A stretch of 64,000 nucleotides of DNA from Actinomadura_C alba (GTDB taxonomy: Bacteria; Actinomycetota; Actinomycetes; Streptosporangiales; Streptosporangiaceae), in contig NZ_BAAAOK010000028.1 in assembly GCF_039530285.1 (NCBI RefSeq), positions 124,001 to 188,000 on the forward strand. The letters run 5' to 3'. This document shows positions 7,408 to 15,069 of the stretch, piece after piece (positions within the stretch are counted from its first letter, which is position 1; each line of letters opens with the position of its first letter). Below the pieces are notes generated by a model. The model made no database searches and had not been told where the DNA came from. It saw only the letters and a list, made by a program, of their open reading frames with translations. The translations under genes and the position numbers were made by a program.

Positions 7408-8130
7408 ATGGCTCGCCCTGACGGTCGTGAGATCGACCAGCTTCGTCCTGTCGGCATCCAGCGCGGCTGGCTCTCCCACGCGGAGGGATCGGTCCTCGTC
7501 GAGTTCGGCGGCACCCGCGTGCTCTGTGCCGCGTCGGTGCAGACCAGCGTGCCGAGATGGCGGCGGGACAGCGGGCTCGGCTGGGTCACCGCCGAGTACG
7601 CGATGCTGCCGCGGGCCACCAACACCCGCAACGACCGTGAGTCCGTCAAGGGCAAGCTGGGCGGGCGCACGCAGGAGATCTCCCGCCTGATCGGCCGGTC
7701 GCTGCGCGCCTGCGTCGACTTCAAGGCACTCGGCGAGAACACCATCATCCTGGACTGCGACGTGCTCGAGGCCGACGGCGGCACGCGCACGGCGGCGATC
7801 ACCGGTGCCTACGTCGCGCTGGCCGACGCGGTCGGGTGGTTGCGCGAACGCAAGCTGGTCAGGGCCGATCCGCTGATCGCCTCGGTCGCGGCGGTCAGCG
7901 TGGGCGTCGTCGAAGGGGAGCCCCGGCTGGACCTCTGCTACGAGGAGGACGTCGCCGCCGGGACCGACATGAACGTGGTGTGCACCGGTGACGGCAAGTT
8001 CGTCGAGGTGCAGGGCACCGCCGAGGGCCGGCCGTTCGACCGCGCCGAGCTCGACGCGCTGCTCGACCTCGCCGCGGGCGGCTGCGCCGACCTGACCCGC
8101 ATCCAGAAGGAAGCGCTCGGCCGGTCATGA
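7408..8130 (+). CDS. rph: RNase PH
   Basis: A 240-residue phosphorolytic 3'-5' exoribonuclease that trims tRNA precursors. The N-terminal Arg-Pro-Asp-Gly-Arg motif and the repeated Gly-Thr-Arg-Val-Leu-Cys-Ala strand are present; the Thr-Asn-Thr-Arg loop and the Asp-Gly-Gly-Thr-Arg-Thr-Ala-Ala segment match the family phosphate/active-site regions. ATG 7408 was chosen over GTG 7399 because GAGGAG precedes it directly. Its stop overlaps the rdgB start by 4 bases (ATGA), indicating coupled translation. Confidence 0.96.
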   Translation: MARPDGREIDQLRPVGIQRGWLSHAEGSVLVEFGGTRVLCAASVQTSVPRWRRDSGLGWVTAEYAMLPRATNTRNDRESVKGKLGGRTQEISRLIGRSLRACVDFKALGENTIILDCDVLEADGGTRTAAITGAYVALADAVGWLRERKLVRADPLIASVAAVSVGVVEGEPRLDLCYEEDVAAGTDMNVVCTGDGKFVEVQGTAEGRPFDRAELDALLDLAAGGCADLTRIQKEALGRS

Positions 8131-8780
8131 AGCTCGTGCTGGCGACCCGCAATCAGGGAAAGGTCGTGGAACTGCGGCGGATCCTCGCGGGAGACGGGGA
8201 TGCCGGGTCCGCGCACGGGCCGGGCTCCGAGATCTTCGACGTCGCGGGCCTCGAGCAGTTCCCCGGTGCGCCCGAGGTACCCGAGACCGAGCCGACCTTC
8301 GCGGGCAACGCGCTGTTGAAGGCGCGCGCGATCGCCGTGTTCACCGGACTGCCCGCCGTGGCCGATGACTCGGGGTTGTGCGTCGACGTGCTCGGTGGGA
8401 TGCCGGGTGTGATCTCGGCCCGCTGGTCCGGCCGGTTCGGCGACGCCACCGGCGACAAGGACCGCGCCAATCTGGAGCTGTTGCTCGATCAGCTCGCGGA
8501 TGTTCCGGCCGGGCACCGTACCGCGCATTTCGCCTGCGCGGCCGCGCTCGTGCTGCCGTCGGGCGAGGAGCACGTGGTCGAGGGGCGCATGGACGGGCAC
8601 ATCATCGACGCTCCGCGGGGATCCGGCGGCTTCGGTTATGACCCCGTCTTCGTACCCGACGGCGAGTCGCGGACGACCGCCGAGCTGCCGCCCGGCGAGA
8701 AGGACGCGATCAGCCACCGGGGCCGGGCCTTCCGCGCCCTGGCGCCGGTGATCGGTCGGTACCGCGGCGATGCGAGATAA
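8127..8780 (+). CDS. rdgB: XTP/dITP pyrophosphatase (RdgB/HAM1)
   Basis: A 217-residue house-cleaning nucleotide pyrophosphatase that hydrolyses XTP, dITP and ITP. It opens with Ala-Thr-Arg-Asn-Gln-Gly-Lys-Val-Val-Glu, carries the Asp-Asp-Ser-Gly-Leu-Cys-Val-Asp motif near 87-94, Gly-Phe-Gly-Tyr-Asp-Pro-Val-Phe in the middle and Ser-His-Arg-Gly-Arg-Ala-Phe at the C-terminus. Translationally coupled to rph. A strong hairpin follows 33 bases after the stop. Confidence 0.96.
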   Translation: MKLVLATRNQGKVVELRRILAGDGDAGSAHGPGSEIFDVAGLEQFPGAPEVPETEPTFAGNALLKARAIAVFTGLPAVADDSGLCVDVLGGMPGVISARWSGRFGDATGDKDRANLELLLDQLADVPAGHRTAHFACAAALVLPSGEEHVVEGRMDGHIIDAPRGSGGFGYDPVFVPDGESRTTAELPPGEKDAISHRGRAFRALAPVIGRYRGDAR

Positions 8781-8813
8781 CCCGGAGGCGTGACAACCTG
8801 GCGTGGCGTCACG

Positions 8814-8845
8814 GGGGTTCAGAGGGTGTACGGATTCTGAACCCC
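8814..8845 (+). terminator. Rho-independent-like hairpin after rph-rdgB
   Basis: A perfect 10-bp inverted repeat, GGGGTTCAGA (8814-8823) and TCTGAACCCC (8836-8845), with a 12-base loop. It sits 33 bases after the rdgB stop and immediately before a weakly supported small ORF. Confidence 0.6.
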
Positions 8846-8856
8846 TGAGGAGTGAC

Positions 8857-8952
8857 ATGAGCGGCAGGAGAACACTGGTCGCCGTCGCCGTCGGCGGCGT
8901 CGCGGTGGCGGCGGTGACCGGCCTACATCCATTGCCCACCCCCGCCGGGTAG
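8857..8952 (+). CDS. Possible 31-residue hydrophobic peptide
   Basis: An ATG at 8857 preceded by GAGGAG opens a 31-codon ORF: positively charged N-terminus (SGRR) then an Ala/Val/Gly hydrophobic core, then Pro-rich residues before TAG. It looks like a bare signal peptide or the 5' remnant of a secreted protein. It follows a terminator-like hairpin and would need its own promoter or read-through. No family recognised; support is the good ribosome-binding site only. Confidence 0.3.
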   Translation: MSGRRTLVAVAVGGVAVAAVTGLHPLPTPAG

Positions 8953-9026
8953 TGCCGCGATGGCGCGGGTGTGACGCCTCGCGCGCCGGGCGAGGGTTCA
9001 CGCGCCGAGCATCTAGGGTGGGCGAC

Positions 9027-9653
9027 ATGAGCGACGTGGTGGGCATATCTGGCTTCTGGGTATTGCTGCTGTTGCCGTTTCTGTTCCTGTGCCTCATCCT
9101 GCTCGGCCTGCTCGCGATGGCCGGTCAGTCACGCAGGCGCGACGTCGTCCGAATGCCTCCGCAGGTCGCCCTGCCGTCCGACGTCGAGATGAGCGTGCGA
9201 GACCTCATCGCCCGGCGCCGCAAGATCGAAGCGATCAAGCTCGTGCGTGAGAGCACCCGCCTGGGCCTCAAGGACGCCAAGGACCTCGTCGACGCGATGG
9301 AGGCCGGTCATCCCGTCGGCGGCCTCACCGGCGGGCCGGTTCCCACGGGCCTGTTCGGTCCGGCCGGGATGGTCCCCGCGCCGACACGGGAACGTGCCGA
9401 GGAACTCGTCGCCAAGGGCCGGCTCATCGAGGCGATCAAACTCGTAAGGCAGGAGACCGGGTTCGGTCTCAGAGAGGCGAAGGACTACTGCGAGGCGCTG
9501 CGCGACGGCCGTCTGCCCCCGGCGGGCCCGCTGTCGGAGCGGGCGCGGGCGCTCGCCGAGGCCGGGGACCGCGCGGGCGCGGTGGCACTGGTGCGCGGCG
9601 AGACCGGCATGGCGGAGCGCGAGGCGGAGAAGTTCCTCGACGCACTCGACTGA
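9027..9653 (+). CDS. Membrane-anchored protein with three L7/L12 C-terminal-like repeats
   Basis: A 208-residue protein with one N-terminal membrane segment (about 9-33), a short basic stop-transfer (Gln-Ser-Arg-Arg-Arg), then three copies of a helix-turn-helix unit resembling the ribosomal protein bL12 C-terminal domain: an Ile-Glu-Ala-Ile-Lys-Leu-Val-Arg core followed by Gly-Leu-Lys-Asp-Ala-Lys-Asp-Leu-Val. Copies lie at about 62-92, 117-150 and 170-206; the third is most diverged. In the ribosome this surface contacts translational GTPases; the role of a membrane-bound triplet is unknown. ATG 9027 has only weak GGGTGGGC upstream, but homology and hydrophobicity begin there. Confidence 0.8.
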   Translation: MSDVVGISGFWVLLLLPFLFLCLILLGLLAMAGQSRRRDVVRMPPQVALPSDVEMSVRDLIARRRKIEAIKLVRESTRLGLKDAKDLVDAMEAGHPVGGLTGGPVPTGLFGPAGMVPAPTRERAEELVAKGRLIEAIKLVRQETGFGLREAKDYCEALRDGRLPPAGPLSERARALAEAGDRAGAVALVRGETGMAEREAEKFLDALD

Positions 9654-9687
9654 CCACGTGCCTTGTGCGCCCGTCAGGGGCGGGGTG

Positions 9688-10611
9688 TCAGAGTGCGGTT
9701 CGGAGTCGTACGACCGTGCCGGATCCGCCGGTGCGCACGTGAACGACGTCGACCAGCATGCGGGCCGCCCACAGCCCGAAGCCGCCGGCCGCCGCGGACT
9801 GCGGGGGCAGCAGGCCGAGCAGGGCGTCGTGGCCCCAGTGCCCGTGGTCGGTGACCTCGCACACCAGGGCGGCGTCCTCGGTCCACACACTGAGCTCGAT
9901 CGGCGGGGCACCGTGGCGCAGTGCGTTGGTGGCGACCTCGGTGACGGCGATGAGCAGGTTGCCGAGCGCACCGTCGGCCTGCCCGTGGCGTCGTGCCCGT
10001 TCGGTGACGAAGGCCCGCAGATCATGCAGATCGTCGACGGTCGCGATGGGCAGCGACTCGACGGCACCGCGGGGCGGCGGCAGTGGCGGCCGGTCGCACT
10101 CGATGTTGAAGACGGTGGGCTCGACGAAGGCGCCGCTGTTTCGCGCGCCGCCCCGGTCGATCACCTCGGGATGGGTCCGCAGGGCGCCGGAGATGACCTC
10201 GTCGTCGAGGTGGTGCCTGTCGTAGAGGCAGATGGCCTGTGCCCCGTAATGGGCGAAGGCGATGTTGGCGACCGCCTCGTAACGATGCCACTCAACCGTC
10301 TCGACGGGGGAGCGGCCGGTCCAGACGGGCTCGGCCAGCGCACGCACCCGGCGTGGCGCCTTCGAGCGGGCGAAGTCGTCGAAGGCGGCGATCGTCCGGA
10401 CCGGATGCTCGTACCACTCGGTGGCGTCGGCGAACTGCATCGACGCGGCGTCGGGGCCGAAGACGTCGCGCAGGGCCTCGATGTGGGCCAGGGGCAGGAC
10501 GGCCAGGATGGCCTCGTCGGTCTCGAGACCGGCCCGCAGGAAGGGCACGGTCACGTGCAGCACGTCGTCCTGCCCGCCGTACATCAGGGCACGGTGCACG
10601 AGCCCGGTCAT
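9688..10611 (-). CDS. MEDS-domain sensor with anti-sigma HATPase domain
   Basis: A 307-residue soluble protein. Residues 1-165 match a MEDS (methanogen/methylotroph DcmR) sensory domain, with an N-terminal His-Arg-Ala-Leu-Met-Tyr segment; residues about 190-305 are an RsbW-like GHKL ATPase. The N-box (Glu-Val-Ala-Thr-Asn-Ala-Leu-Arg-His-Gly), a Gly-rich G1 region (Asp-His-Gly-His-Trp-Gly) and the Gly-Phe-Gly-Leu-Trp G2 box are intact, so ATP binding is likely. It probably phosphorylates or sequesters a partner in a sigma-factor switch. Its ATG overlaps the stop of the upstream MEDS-STAS gene by 4 bases, so the two are co-translated. Confidence 0.85.
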   Translation of the reverse strand: MTGLVHRALMYGGQDDVLHVTVPFLRAGLETDEAILAVLPLAHIEALRDVFGPDAASMQFADATEWYEHPVRTIAAFDDFARSKAPRRVRALAEPVWTGRSPVETVEWHRYEAVANIAFAHYGAQAICLYDRHHLDDEVISGALRTHPEVIDRGGARNSGAFVEPTVFNIECDRPPLPPPRGAVESLPIATVDDLHDLRAFVTERARRHGQADGALGNLLIAVTEVATNALRHGAPPIELSVWTEDAALVCEVTDHGHWGHDALLGLLPPQSAAAGGFGLWAARMLVDVVHVRTGGSGTVVRLRTAL

Positions 10612-11510
10612 GAGGACGCCCCATTGCCGTTGCGGTGGCCGTGCGAGAGGCCGGGGAAACGGTCCCAGCCCACCATCTCGATGATGTTGGCCACGTCGGG
10701 CGGCAGGTTGTCGAGGATGAGGACGCTGCCCGCCGGCATCCGCATCGCATGGCCGGCCAGGAGGTTCAGTGCCCCGAGGTCGATGAAGCGCAGCTTGGTC
10801 AGGTCGAGGTGGATCTGGCGGTTGACGGCCGTGACCGACGAGAGCGTCTCGGCGAACACCGCGTGCCGCGCCCCGTCGAGCTCCCCTTCGAGGCGCAGGC
10901 CAGGTGGTTCGAACGTGCGCGTGATGCGCAATATCCCATCATCGAATGCCGGGTTCGCTTTCACGAGGACCTCGTGGCTGTTCCGGAGAGCGGTGAGTTG
11001 ATCGGGTGTGCACCTGTGCGGATCGATCTGGCAGATCGCCATCGCCATCGTGCTGGGCGAGACCGCGGCCTCGAACCACCCCTCGCAACCGAGCAGGAGC
11101 TCGGATCCCTTTGGTTCACGCAGTGCCCAGCTCATGTCGGCCGTGATCCGCACGGCGCGGTATCCCTCGTCGAACGCTACGGCGATCTCCTGTTCGAGTG
11201 TCCGCAGCATCAGATCAGGGGCGAAGTGTCCGCGTTTGAGGCAGGCCTGTTCGTGCGGGATGAGCCTCAGCTGGCCGGCCTCGGCGAAGGGGGCGGGGTC
11301 GATGCGCCGCGTCAGCGTGTCCGGCAGTTCGCCGGGACCCGCGTCGGTGACGTAGACGACCTTCTCGTCGGTCTTGAGCGCGTCGTAGACGAAGGTACCG
11401 ACCACCTGTTCACGCTCGTCGGCGCTGGCGAACGCCAGCCATGCGTGGTCGCCGGGGCGCATGTCGCCCACCGGGCGTTCAACGAGCCAGGTCACCATGG
11501 TCCTGCCCAT
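10608..11510 (-). CDS. MEDS-domain protein with C-terminal STAS domain
   Basis: About 300 residues: MEDS domain (about 10-180, starting Arg-Pro-Gly-Asp-His-Ala-Trp-Leu) and STAS anti-anti-sigma domain (about 200-290). The STAS phosphorylation site, normally Asp-Ser-Ser/Thr-Gly, reads Asp-Leu-Gly-Ala, so the phosphorylatable Ser is absent. The start is uncertain: ATG at 11508-11510 or, four codons later, ATG at 11496-11498; neither has a good ribosome-binding site. The overlap with the HATPase partner suggests a cognate antagonist pair acting on a remote sigma factor. Confidence 0.85.
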   Translation of the reverse strand: MGRTMVTWLVERPVGDMRPGDHAWLAFASADEREQVVGTFVYDALKTDEKVVYVTDAGPGELPDTLTRRIDPAPFAEAGQLRLIPHEQACLKRGHFAPDLMLRTLEQEIAVAFDEGYRAVRITADMSWALREPKGSELLLGCEGWFEAAVSPSTMAMAICQIDPHRCTPDQLTALRNSHEVLVKANPAFDDGILRITRTFEPPGLRLEGELDGARHAVFAETLSSVTAVNRQIHLDLTKLRFIDLGALNLLAGHAMRMPAGSVLILDNLPPDVANIIEMVGWDRFPGLSHGHRNGNGASS

Positions 11511-11625
11511 CGCGGTCTTGCATAGATCCCTCAGGGTACGCCGCGGCAGGAAGGTTTGGTGGCAACCCCGGCGTGAAGTGAATGGAGGGTGACAAACTCG
11601 TTTCAGCGGGGAAGTGGCACACATC

Positions 11626-11656
11626 TTGACTTTTCCTACTTCGACGGTCGATACAC
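11626..11656 (+). promoter_or_regulatory. Possible sigma70-type promoter for mtnDB
   Basis: TTGACT at 11626-11631 and a GATACA/TACACT box at about 11649-11656, 18-20 bases apart, in the short divergent gap between the MEDS-STAS gene and mtnD. The spacer is a little long. No SAM riboswitch fold was recognised in the roughly 60-base leader that follows. Confidence 0.4.
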
Positions 11657-11716
11657 TGACGTAGTTCCCTGCATATGGTCGGCATCGGTCCCCGGCCCCG
11701 GACGTGAGGAATCCCG

Positions 11717-12295
11717 ATGACCCTGCTCACCACCTGGCATGACGACCAACCTGGAACGTTCCTGGACCAGACGTCGGACCCGGATCGGATCGGCGCGCTG
11801 CTGGGCGAGATCGGCATCCGCTTCGAGCGCTGGGCGAGCGATGCCGTGCTCGCCCCGGACGCGGGTGAGGCCGAGGTCCTCGCCGCCTACCGTGAGCAGG
11901 TCGACAAGCTCATCGCGGATGAGGGATTCGCCACGGTCGACGTCGTTGCGCTGCGCCCGAGCGACGACCCGGAGTGGCGGGCCAAGGCCAAGGCGGCCCG
12001 CGCGAAGTTCCTGGACGAGCACACCCACGACGATGACGACGAGGTCCGCTTCTTCGTGCACGGTGCGGGCGTCTTCTACCTGCACATCGACGGCAAGGTG
12101 CACGCGGTGCTGTGCGAGGCCGGCGACCTGCTCGGCGTGCCGAAGGGCACGACGCACTGGTTCGACATGGGCACCGTGCCCGACTTCGCCGCGATCCGGT
12201 TCTTCCACGAGGAGGACGGCTGGATCGGCACGTTCACGGGCAGTGACATCTCGCGCCGTTTCCCCGACTTCGACACCCTGAAGGCGCTCGTATGA
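11717..12295 (+). CDS. mtnD: Acireductone dioxygenase (methionine salvage)
   Basis: A 192-residue cupin that oxidises acireductone to 2-keto-4-methylthiobutyrate and formate (Fe form) or to methylthiopropionate, formate and CO (Ni form). The metal site begins His102-Thr-His104 and is followed by four Asp before Glu109, one residue longer than the usual His-x-His-x3-Glu spacing. The last ligand is in the Lys-Gly-Thr-Thr-His-Trp-Phe segment. GAGGAAT precedes the ATG. The stop overlaps the mtnB start by four bases (ATGA). Confidence 0.93.
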   Translation: MTLLTTWHDDQPGTFLDQTSDPDRIGALLGEIGIRFERWASDAVLAPDAGEAEVLAAYREQVDKLIADEGFATVDVVALRPSDDPEWRAKAKAARAKFLDEHTHDDDDEVRFFVHGAGVFYLHIDGKVHAVLCEAGDLLGVPKGTTHWFDMGTVPDFAAIRFFHEEDGWIGTFTGSDISRRFPDFDTLKALV

Positions 12296-12879
12296 CGGCG
12301 CCGGGGGAGGTCCTGGCGGCGGAGTCCGCACGCTTCGCCTCCTTCGGCTGGATGCACGGCACCTCGGGCAACCTTTCGATGGTGGTGGCACGCGACCCTC
12401 TGCGTCTGGCCGTGACCGCAAGTGGTCTCGACAAGGGTTCACTCACCGGCTCTGACGTGGTCGTGGTGGCCGAGGACGGCTCGGCGGTGGACGACTCCGG
12501 CCGGCGGCCCTCCGCCGAGGCGGCGCTGCACGCGCGGGTGGCCCGGCTGACCGGAGCGGGTGCGGTCGTGCACGTGCACACCGTCGACGCGGTCGTGGCC
12601 GGCCGCCGCTGGCCGGCCGGGATCAAGTTCGAGGGCCTGGAGATGCTCAAGGGCATCGGCGTCCCGGCCGAGGGCGTACAGGTGACGCTGCCGGTCATCG
12701 CCAACAGTCAGGACATGGGCGTACTCGGGGACCGCCTCGAGGCCGCCATGGACCCGCGGGTCCCGGCGGTCGTCGTCGCCGACCACGGGTTGTACGCGTG
12801 GGGCGACGACGCGATGCGAGCGCGCCACCACACCGAAGTGGTGCAGTGGCTGCTCGAGTTCAGTGTCCGGCTGGCGTAG
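12292..12879 (+). CDS. mtnB: Methylthioribulose-1-phosphate dehydratase
   Basis: A 195-residue class II aldolase-family enzyme dehydrating methylthioribulose-1-phosphate to 2,3-diketo-5-methylthiopentyl-1-phosphate. The Gly-Thr-Ser-Gly-Asn-Leu-Ser phosphate loop (about 23-29), Ser-Gly-x-Asp-Lys-Gly (about 44-49), the zinc pair His-Val-His near 83-85 and a later Asp-His-Gly-Leu-Tyr fit the family. Coupled to mtnD. Its 3' end overlaps the convergent mtnA 3' end by 20 bp. Confidence 0.93.
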   Translation: MTAPGEVLAAESARFASFGWMHGTSGNLSMVVARDPLRLAVTASGLDKGSLTGSDVVVVAEDGSAVDDSGRRPSAEAALHARVARLTGAGAVVHVHTVDAVVAGRRWPAGIKFEGLEMLKGIGVPAEGVQVTLPVIANSQDMGVLGDRLEAAMDPRVPAVVVADHGLYAWGDDAMRARHHTEVVQWLLEFSVRLA

Positions 12880-13876
12880 TCACGCCGGCCTCGGTGACGA
12901 GCGCGCTCACCAGCCGGGCGGGCGTCACGTCGAAGGCGGGGTTGTGAGCACGCGAGGCGGCGGGCGCCACGCGCAGCCCGGCCACGGTGAGGATCTCCTC
13001 CTCGGCGCGCTCCTCGATGTGAATGTCGTCACCACGGGCGGTGCCGGGGTCGAGCGTCGTGGTCGGGGCCGCCACGACGAAGGGGATGCCGGCGTCGGCG
13101 CAGGCCAGCGCCACCCCGACGGAGCCGATCTTGTTCGCGACGTCGCCGTTGGCGGCGACCCGGTCGGCGCCGATCACCGCGACGTCGGCCAGCCCGCGCA
13201 GGATGGTGCCCGCGGCGGCGCCGTCGGCCTGCACGTAGTGCTCGATGCCCTCGTGCGCGAGCTCCCAGGCGGTCAGCCGGGAACCCTGCAGCAACGGCCG
13301 CGTCTCGTCGACATAGACCCTGTCGAGCACGCCGCGCGCGTGCAGTTCCCGTACGATCCCGAGCGCCGTGCCCCAGCCGGCGGTCGCGAGCGCCCCGGTG
13401 TTGCAGTGCGTCAGCACTCGCAGCGGCCGCCGCTCGACCCGCGCGAGGATCCAGTCGGCGCCGTACGCCCCGATCGCGCGGTTGGCGGCCAGGTCCTCGG
13501 CCACGACCCGGTCGGCCTCGGCCAGCACCGCCTCGACGCCCCCGCTCACGTGCGGCAGGACGCGGTCGACCCCGCCCGCCAGGTTGACGGCGGTCGGCCT
13601 GGCCTCGCGGACACGCGCGATGGCGGCGGTCGCGGTCGCCTCGTCCCAGCCCTCGCGCACCCCTTGGAGCAGGGCGATGGCGACGCCGTAGGCCCCGGCC
13701 GCGCCGAGCGCGGGGGCGCCGCGTACTGTCAGGGTCGTGATGGCGGCCACGAGCCCGTCCACGTCTTCGACGTCGAGATACTCCAGACGCGCGGGCAGCA
13801 CGGTTTGGTCGATCAGCCGTAGTGCGGTGCCGGTCCAGGCGACCGCTCGCAAGTCGTCCGTCACATGAGGGTCCAT
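12860..13876 (-). CDS. mtnA: S-methyl-5-thioribose-1-phosphate isomerase
   Basis: A 338-residue MtnA isomerising methylthioribose-1-phosphate to the ribulose form. Signature segments: Val-Arg-Gly-Ala-Pro-Ala-Leu-Gly-Ala-Ala near 51-60, Thr-His-Cys-Asn-Thr-Gly-Ala-Leu (catalytic Cys, about 157-164), Ile-Gly-Ala-Asp-Arg-Val-Ala (catalytic Asp) and Asn-Lys-Ile-Gly. It is on the opposite strand from mtnDB, convergent with them and divergent from the BMP lipoprotein gene, so pathway genes sit in two transcripts sharing overlapping 3' ends. Confidence 0.95.
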   Translation of the reverse strand: MDPHVTDDLRAVAWTGTALRLIDQTVLPARLEYLDVEDVDGLVAAITTLTVRGAPALGAAGAYGVAIALLQGVREGWDEATATAAIARVREARPTAVNLAGGVDRVLPHVSGGVEAVLAEADRVVAEDLAANRAIGAYGADWILARVERRPLRVLTHCNTGALATAGWGTALGIVRELHARGVLDRVYVDETRPLLQGSRLTAWELAHEGIEHYVQADGAAAGTILRGLADVAVIGADRVAANGDVANKIGSVGVALACADAGIPFVVAAPTTTLDPGTARGDDIHIEERAEEEILTVAGLRVAPAASRAHNPAFDVTPARLVSALVTEAGVTTPAGH

Positions 13877-13899
13877 GGCCAGTCAAGTTAGCAGTCAGG

Positions 13900-13922
13900 A
13901 CACTGGTTCCTTCAAACAGTGT
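13900..13922. promoter_or_regulatory. Inverted repeat in the mtnA / nucleoside-ABC divergent region
   Basis: ACACTG (13900-13905) and CAGTGT (13917-13922) form a 6-bp inverted repeat with an 11-base spacer, in the 149-bp divergent gap. The surrounding AT-rich bases (CATATCACGTTAAATAGG) may hold promoter elements for the plus-strand cluster. A shared operator would link mtnA with the transporter, but this is only suggestive. Confidence 0.35.
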
Positions 13923-14025
13923 CATATCACGTTAAATAGGGCAGTACGATCACCATCGTTCGACCCAAATCCATTTTCGGCTCCCCCTCCCCGCTCGCGA
14001 GCCGCAGCACAGAAGAGGCTGCTCT

Positions 14026-15069
14026 ATGTCCTCGTCCCCCCGACGTCTTCGTTCCCTGGTCACGCTCGCGGTGGGCCTCGGCGTGCTCGCGACCGGCTGT
14101 AACGCCTCCGCCACCAAGGAGCCCGCCGCCGACGCGCCTGGCAGGTCTTTCGTACTGATCACCCCGAACCCGGTGGGCACCAACCCCTTCCTGAAGCTTT
14201 CGGTCCAGGGCATCGAGGCGGCCGGCATCGAGCAGGGCGGCTCGACCAAGGTGCTGCAGAGCAACGACCCCACCACCATCACCCAGAACGTGACCGCGGC
14301 GACCCAGCAGAAGCCGGACGTGATCGTCGCCGTCGGCTTCCAGTTCAACGACGCTTTCGCCCAGGCGGCCGAGCGCAACCCGCGGCAGCAGTTCGTGCTC
14401 GTCGACTCCTGCACCACGAAGCTGTACCGCAACGTCACCTGCGCGGTGTTCCGGGAGCACGAGGGCATCTTCCTCGCCGGCGCCGAGGCAGGGCTGCTCA
14501 CGAAGAGCAACAAGGTGGGTGCCGTCGTGGCGCTCGACACCCCGCAGTTCCACCGGTTCTCCGACCCCTTCGGCGAGGGGGCCAAGAAGGTCAACCCGGA
14601 GATCACCTTCACCGACCTGTTCGTCGGCGGGCAGAACCCGTTCGCCGACCCGGCCCGGGCGAAGGAGCAGGCCAACGCGCTGACCGCCAAGGGCGTCGAC
14701 GTGGTGATGGGAGCCGCCGCGGCGGGCAACCCCGGGATCTTCGACGCGGCAAAGGGCGGTAAGTTCACCGCCTGGGGGGTCGACACCAACCAGTGCCCGT
14801 CCGCGCCCGGGGTGGTCGTCGACAACGTCGTCAAGCGCACCGACGTGGTGATCCGTAACACGATCGACGGCGTGCTGAAGGGCAAGATGGGCCTGACCAG
14901 GTCCTTCGGCCTGGCCGAGGACGGCGTGGCGCTGACCGGCCTGCTCGGCGACGTCGCGAACTCAAAGTGCCTCATCGCCAAGAGCCCCTCAGTGATCACC
15001 AAGGTCCAAGAACTCCGGCAGCAGATCGTCACTGGCACGCTGAAGATCGATGACCCTGCCGCCAAGTGA
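14026..15069 (+). CDS. BMP-family nucleoside-binding lipoprotein
   Basis: A 347-residue substrate-binding protein of the basic membrane protein (PnrA/BmpA) family. The signal peptide ends in a lipobox with lipidated Cys25 (Leu-Ala-Thr-Gly-Cys). The body has the ligand-pocket motifs of the family: Phe-Gln-Phe-Asn-Asp-Ala near 105, an Ala-Gly-Ala-Glu-Ala-Gly turn, and Gly-Val-Asp-Thr-Asn-Gln near 260. Characterised relatives bind purine nucleosides. It is first in an operon with one ABC ATPase, two permeases, a nucleoside phosphorylase and a deaminase, supporting a nucleoside or methylthioadenosine ligand. Confidence 0.9.
   Translation: MSSSPRRLRSLVTLAVGLGVLATGCNASATKEPAADAPGRSFVLITPNPVGTNPFLKLSVQGIEAAGIEQGGSTKVLQSNDPTTITQNVTAATQQKPDVIVAVGFQFNDAFAQAAERNPRQQFVLVDSCTTKLYRNVTCAVFREHEGIFLAGAEAGLLTKSNKVGAVVALDTPQFHRFSDPFGEGAKKVNPEITFTDLFVGGQNPFADPARAKEQANALTAKGVDVVMGAAAAGNPGIFDAAKGGKFTAWGVDTNQCPSAPGVVVDNVVKRTDVVIRNTIDGVLKGKMGLTRSFGLAEDGVALTGLLGDVANSKCLIAKSPSVITKVQELRQQIVTGTLKIDDPAAK

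Noticed and set aside
11650..11716. SAM riboswitch upstream of mtnDB
   Set aside because: The leader is only about 60 bases and shows no SAM-I, SAM-II or SAM-IV core.
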